Positions 60,295-64,000 of a DNA stretch of 64,000 nt are shown here, piece after piece. The notes beneath the pieces were generated by a model. The model was not told the DNA's origin. It searched no databases and was given only the letters and a program-made list of their open reading frames with translations. Numbering within the stretch: position 1 is the stretch's first letter; each line of letters opens with the position of its first letter. Made by a program: the position numbers and the translations under genes. The stretch comes from Dictyobacter formicarum (lineage in GTDB: Bacteria > Chloroflexota > Ktedonobacteria > Ktedonobacterales > Ktedonobacteraceae): positions 117,096 to 181,095 of the forward strand of contig NZ_BNJJ01000018.1 of the NCBI RefSeq assembly GCF_016587435.1, written 5' to 3'.

Positions 60295-60694
60295 ATGCCA
60301 ACACTAGAAGGAACTACGCTTGGTCATCACCACCTCAAGCACCTGCTTGGACGCGGGGGCATGGCTGAGGTCTATCTTGGCTTCGATGAACACTTGCATC
60401 GTGAGGTGGCTATTAAAGTTGTTCATCAAAGCCAGGATGAACACTTTCGACGCTTTCAGCGGGAAGCCGAAACCATGGGGCCTTTAGCTCACGAGCATAT
60501 TTTGCCAGTCTTTGAGTATGGAGAACAAGGTCCCTGGCATTACCTCGTCATGCCCTATATGCCTGGAGGAACATTGCTTGATCGCTTAAAGGGTCGAGGT
60601 CCTCTCACCCCACAAGAAGCAGGAAGGATCCTCGAACAGATTGCCAGTGCGCTCCAATTTGCCCATGATCGAGGCGTTCTTCACCGGGATATCA
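60295..60694 (+). pseudogene. Ser/Thr protein kinase, truncated by IS630 at the HRD motif
   Basis: AAGGAG upstream leads to MPTLEGTTLGHHHLKHLLGR. GGMAEVYLGFDE (glycine loop), VAIKVVHQ (Lys), MPYMPGGTLLDRLK and FAHDRGVLHRDI follow. The catalytic loop is broken after HRD-I by the IS630 end at 60697; the activation segment and everything after are missing. Unlike the other kinases here it has a normal HRD and no zinc ribbon. The remainder is not found before the window end. Confidence 0.9.
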
Positions 60695-60696
60695 TA

Positions 60697-61815
60697 TCAA
60701 ATCCTTTGAATGTGACGTGGTATACTCGGTGGCATGAATACAAAAATCCGCGTGGCAGAACATCTGCCCTTCGAAGAGATAGAAATGCGCTATCGCAAGG
60801 CGAAAGACGGCCTGGCACGCGGCCGCTGGCAGGTCATCTGGCTGATCGCGCAAGGAATATCGGCCCAACACGTAGCTGACATGACTGGGTACTGTTACAC
60901 GTGGGTACGCACCCTGGTCCAGCGCTACAATCAGGATGGTCCCAGGGCGATGAGTGACGGGCGTCATGAGAATCTCGGTGGTCAGTACCTCCTCTCAGCG
61001 GAGCAACAGCAGCAGTTGCAAGAGACCTTAGAGCAGGATCCACCCGATGGCGGTTTGTGGTCAGGACCCAAAGTAGCGCAGTGGATAGAGCAGCATACCA
61101 GTCGCAAGGTCCATGCCCAGCGAGGCTGGGAGTATCTGCGGCGTCTGGGTTTTCGCCCACGCGTCTTGCGCCCTCGTCATGTGAAAAGCAACCCCCAGGA
61201 GCAAGCGGCCTTTAAAAAAACTGAGTCAGGATGTCAAGCTGATTCACCTGAAGCACTCCCAGGCCAGCGTCGAAGTGTGGGCGATGGACGAACATCGCAT
61301 CGGTCTGAAACCGATCCTGCGCCGGATGTGGGTACGCAAAGGGTCGCGACCGCGCGTTGGAGTGCAACAGCGCTACGAATGGCTCTCCCTCTACGGCTTT
61401 GTTCATCCCCACTCTGGGCGCACCGAGTGGCTCATCTTGCCCACTGTTGATCTCGAGATGATGAACCTGGCGCTGGCGCATTTTGCCCAAGCCGTCGGTG
61501 CGAGCAACGACAAACACATCGCCCTGGTCCTTGATCAGGCTGGATGGCATGCCAGTGCTCTTCTCCAGGTTCCTCAGGGCCTTCACCTCATCTTTTTGCC
61601 TCCCTACTCCCCGAATTGCAGCCCTGTGAACGGCTCTGGCCGTTGTCCAATGAAGGCATTGCTTCACGTTGGTTTCCTTCCCTTGACGCGCTTGAAGAGG
61701 CGCAAATCCAACGGTGCCAAATCCTGCTACAACAACACGACAGCATTCACCATACCACGTGCTTTCACTGGTGGCCTCCCGACCCGTCAAAGCACATGGC
61801 ATTCAAAGGATTTGA
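60697..61815 (+). mobile_element. IS630-family element, copy 2 (degenerate)
   Basis: TCAAATCCTTTGAA ends with TA at 60695-60696 and 61816-61817. The transposase is damaged relative to copy 1, see the two entries below. Confidence 0.85.
60734..61450 (+). pseudogene. IS630 transposase orfA, copy 2, frameshift site altered
   Basis: The HTH part is as in copy 1, but the run of A after FKK has seven bases instead of eight. A -1 slip then meets TGA, and frame 0 reads on for about 80 foreign residues to 61450. The orfA-orfB fusion is therefore no longer possible by -1 frameshifting. Confidence 0.8.
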
Positions 61816-61895
61816 TATCACCCCTCCTTGAACGAGAACCGCTGCCATCCTTCCCCGCAGTCCAGTCATTAGCTGGCTTTCAAAGGGTACTATGA
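61275..61895 (+). pseudogene. IS630 transposase orfB, copy 2, frameshifted
   Basis: The DDE region is intact through MDEHRIGLKP and LVLDQAGWHAS, but one C is missing in the run at about 61606, so LPPYSP continues as NCSPVNGSG and the catalytic Glu (ERLW) is lost. The correct frame resumes as ELQPCERLWPLSN downstream. Confidence 0.85.
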
Positions 61896-62443
61896 TGGCT
61901 CTGACTGATGATCTCTCCATCGGATGCAGCTATCTTTGCCTGTCTCGCAAGCGTTCCAGGCGAAGAGATCACCTCTCACAAGTTTGGACCCTGACATTCT
62001 ACGATGACCTTTGGGTGGCTCCTTTAGGCCGAATACAGACGCGTCTCGTCTGCCGTAGAAGGGAGGCGCGTTTCTACCCCTGGAACATCGCCTCTTGCTG
62101 GAAAAAAAACAATACCAACGTTTTGGTGTAATCAAAGCGTACACCATACCTCCCACTCACGGTTGTCCCTTGTGGGGCGACTCTCCCCTCACCGTGTGGA
62201 CCTTAACGACCCGTCAAACAGAGCTTTCTTACGTCACCCAGTTTCATCTTTGGCTAGCAAACCGAGTGAGGAGAGAGAGTTTTCTCCTCTCGTCCACATT
62301 GTCCAGGCAGCTCTTTCACCTCCGACTGCTCAACCGGAAGCTACGCCTGTAGCCATCAGGCTTTTGGGGGAAAGCCTGAACCCTACCAAAGAAGAAATCT
62401 CCTTTGCTTCGGATAATGTCAGTAGCCAAGTTCTTGTCGCACC
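61818..62443 (-). ncRNA. Group II intron 5' fragment, copy 2
   Basis: This is the reverse complement of 29101-29725. Its 5' end GTGCGACAAG is at 62443, right after the IS6 DETYIK codons. Confidence 0.55.
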
Positions 62444-62695
62444 TTTGATGTACGTCTCGTCAACACGCCAGGAATCGGTCGTGGGTTTCAAATGGGGGCG
62501 GCAACGTCGTTCGAGCTCAGGAGCATAGTGTTGAACCCAGCGGTAGATCGTCGTGTGATCCACATGCAGACCTCGCTCCAGCATCATTTCTTCCAGATCG
62601 CGGTAGCTTAAAGCATAGCGCAAATACCACCTGACGCACAAGAGAATGATATCGGCTTGGAAATGACGCCATTTAAACGGGTTCTGCTCGGTCAT
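62444..62695 (-). pseudogene. IS6-family transposase N-terminal fragment, copy 2
   Basis: It is identical in sequence to the fragment at 28848-29100 (MTEQNPFKWRHFQAD to WRVDETYIK) and interrupted by the same intron fragment. Confidence 0.88.
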
Positions 62696-62814
62696 GATGA
62701 GTCCTCTTTTGCCCTTTTCTCTCAACTGTAGTGCTCTGTCAAGCGAGGTTTGCAACGGAAGAGCCAATCTGTTATCCTTGAAAGCTCAAGAATAGTTTTT
62801 GCAAGGAGAGACAG

Positions 62815-63282
62815 ATGAGAGAGCGCCCCCACAAGTATGAGGTCACATTGAGCGAGGAACAACGGTTTCTGTTACAACAATTGCTGGCGGGAGGCAAGGC
62901 ACCCGTCAGGCAACAAGCGCACGCTCGTATCTTACTCAAAATCGACCAGAACGCTCCCGGTCCGCGCTGGACCGATGAGCAAGTAGCCGAAGCATTTGAG
63001 ATGAGCCGCTACACCGTGATCCGTATTCGTGAGCGCTTTGTCACCCGCGGCCTGGATGATGCCCTCAACCACCGTCTCCATACCCAAACACGAGCCCGAG
63101 CCCTGGATGGAGAGCAAGAAGCCCATCTCATTGCCCTTTCGTGCAGCCCATGTCCTACCGGCCAAGCCCGCTGGACGTTACGTTTTCTAGCTGATCGTAT
63201 GGTGGAACTGGGCTATGTGGAACACGTGAGTCACGAAACCGTGCGCAAAACGCTCAAAAAAACGAGCTCAAGCCTTGGTTAA
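62815..63282 (+). CDS. IS630-family transposase orfA
   Basis: AGGAGAGAC precedes ATG 62815. The 155-aa protein has YEVTLSEEQRFLLQQLLAGG, WTDEQVAEAFEMSRYTVIRI and the HTH_32-like ALDGEQEAHLIALSCSPCPT, then WTLRFLADRMVELGYVEHVS. It ends after KTLKK, where a run of seven A allows -1 frameshifting into orfB. Confidence 0.88.
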   Translation: MRERPHKYEVTLSEEQRFLLQQLLAGGKAPVRQQAHARILLKIDQNAPGPRWTDEQVAEAFEMSRYTVIRIRERFVTRGLDDALNHRLHTQTRARALDGEQEAHLIALSCSPCPTGQARWTLRFLADRMVELGYVEHVSHETVRKTLKKTSSSLG

Positions 63283-64000
63283 AACAATGCTGGTGTATTC
63301 CCCCAGAAGCGAGCGCCGCCTTTGTCTGGCGCATGGAAGATATCTTAGAGATCTACACGCGTCCGTTTGACCCACGCTTTCCACAGGTGTGCATGGATGA
63401 AAGTGCCAAACTGCTGCTGCAGGACAAACGAGAAAGCCTGCCCATGCAACCGGGCCAGCCTGAGCGGGTCGATTACACCTTTGAATCAGCAGGGATGCGC
63501 AAGCTTTTTCTGGCATGTGAGCCGCTGGCGGGCAAGAGATTCGTCAAAGTGACAGAGCGCCGGACAAGCGAGGATTGGGCTCATTTCATTCGTGAACTCG
63601 TCGATGTCCAGTATCCGAAGGCAGAGAAAATTGTGCTGGTGATGGACAATCTCAACACCCACACACCATCTTCCTTGTATTCCACCTTTGCGCCGCCGGA
63701 AGCCCTTCGCCTCCTCAAGAAATTGGAAATCCACTACACGCCCGTCCATGGGAGTTGGTTGAATATGGCCGAAATTGAGCTCTCTGCTCTGGCCCGCCAA
63801 TGTCTTTCCCGTCGCATTGGGACACAGAAGGAACTGGAGCGAGAGGTCTTGACCTGGCAACAGAATCGCAATGAGGAGGCCATCACTGTCAATTGGCGTT
63901 TTACCACCGCTGATGCGCGTATCAAGCTCAAACGGCTTTACCCATCCCTTGAGAAAAAGAAGTCGACCTCTCCAACAGGCAATGTTGCAAAGAATGAATT
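63264..64000 (+). CDS. IS630-family transposase orfB (DDE), partial at window end
   Basis: In the -1 frame the protein continues ELKPWLKQCWCIPPEASAAF and contains the DDE residues: QVCMDESAKLLLQ (Asp), KIVLVMDNLNTHTPSSLY (Asp) and HGSWLNMAEIELSALARQ (Glu). No stop occurs before 64000. It has no start codon of its own near the site, which supports translation only as a frameshift fusion with orfA. Confidence 0.85.

Larger units (their letters stand above)
60697..62731 (-). repeat. 2-kb composite, copy 2 (inverted partner at 28812-30848)
   Basis: It contains the same IS630, group II intron fragment and IS6 fragment as copy 1 in opposite orientation. At its right end the IS6 terminal sequence GACAGAGCACTACAG is longer than in copy 1. 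Confidence 0.9.
62732..64000 (+). mobile_element. IS630-family element of a second type, running off the window
   Basis: The left end is close to GCGAGGTTTGCAACGGAAGA (about 62744). orfA and orfB follow. A GCAATGTTGCAAAGAATG stretch near 63982 may be close to the right end but the window stops there. Confidence 0.75.

Overview
The window looks like a piece of a Ktedonobacteria-type (Chloroflexota) chromosome. The clues are a set of zinc-ribbon Ser/Thr kinases with C-terminal membrane anchors, large AAA-TPR-LuxR regulators, a CHAT-STAND-TPR giant protein and a very heavy load of insertion sequences (IS1, IS3, IS6, ISL3, IS630, group II introns, a serine-recombinase element). The taxon is inferred from gene content only. 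I recognise no rRNA, tRNA or CRISPR array.

Layout. 1-2.9 kb: IS6 fragment, a small CX5R phosphatase-like gene, and a sulfite-oxidase-like / flavin-reductase (decayed) / zinc-ribbon operon behind a good sigma70-type promoter. 3.3-13.8 kb: a mobile-element graveyard in which an IS3 element is split by a group II intron, the intron ORF is split by a serine-recombinase element, and that element is split by another IS; ISL3, IS1 and fragments of an SDR gene and an MFS exporter lie around it. 14.1-28.4 kb: signalling region with a 1012-aa LuxR-type ATPase regulator and its decayed paralogue, four zinc-ribbon Ser/Thr kinases (three in tandem), kinase fragments, a nitrilase homologue that lacks its nucleophile, and an Hsp70 chimera. 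28.8-30.8 kb: IS6/group II intron/IS630 composite, present again in inverted, nearly identical form at 60.7-62.7 kb.

31.0-46.1 kb is an ion-homeostasis island: KimA-like K+ importer with a universal-stress-type partner, a KdpE-like response regulator, a CPA1 Na+/H+ antiporter, NhaA, a second CPA1 antiporter interrupted by one TAG codon, and a ClC channel/antiporter with CBS and TrkA-C domains. A compact RNA-like element with a shared 24-nt core sits upstream of nhaA, of the second antiporter and of a 70-aa membrane protein gene. It is a candidate ion-sensing leader. Four CTCAAGA boxes on helical phase lie between the response regulator and the K+ operon.

48.2-50.2 kb holds two tandem paralogous genes for peptides with a nearly identical 40-43 aa leader ending in Gly-Gly and completely different 68-69 aa cores with 20 cysteines each. 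They look like orphan precursors of a ribosomally made, modified peptide and are the best candidate for an undescribed system. 52.4-57.7 kb is a tight three-gene operon of a CHAT protease-STAND ATPase-TPR protein, a zinc-ribbon protein and a membrane protein, a plausible conflict or cell-death module. 57.8-64 kb: a MITE, about 1.5 kb with no recognisable gene, a small HTH gene, a kinase gene cut by IS630, the inverted composite, and an IS630 element running off the window end.
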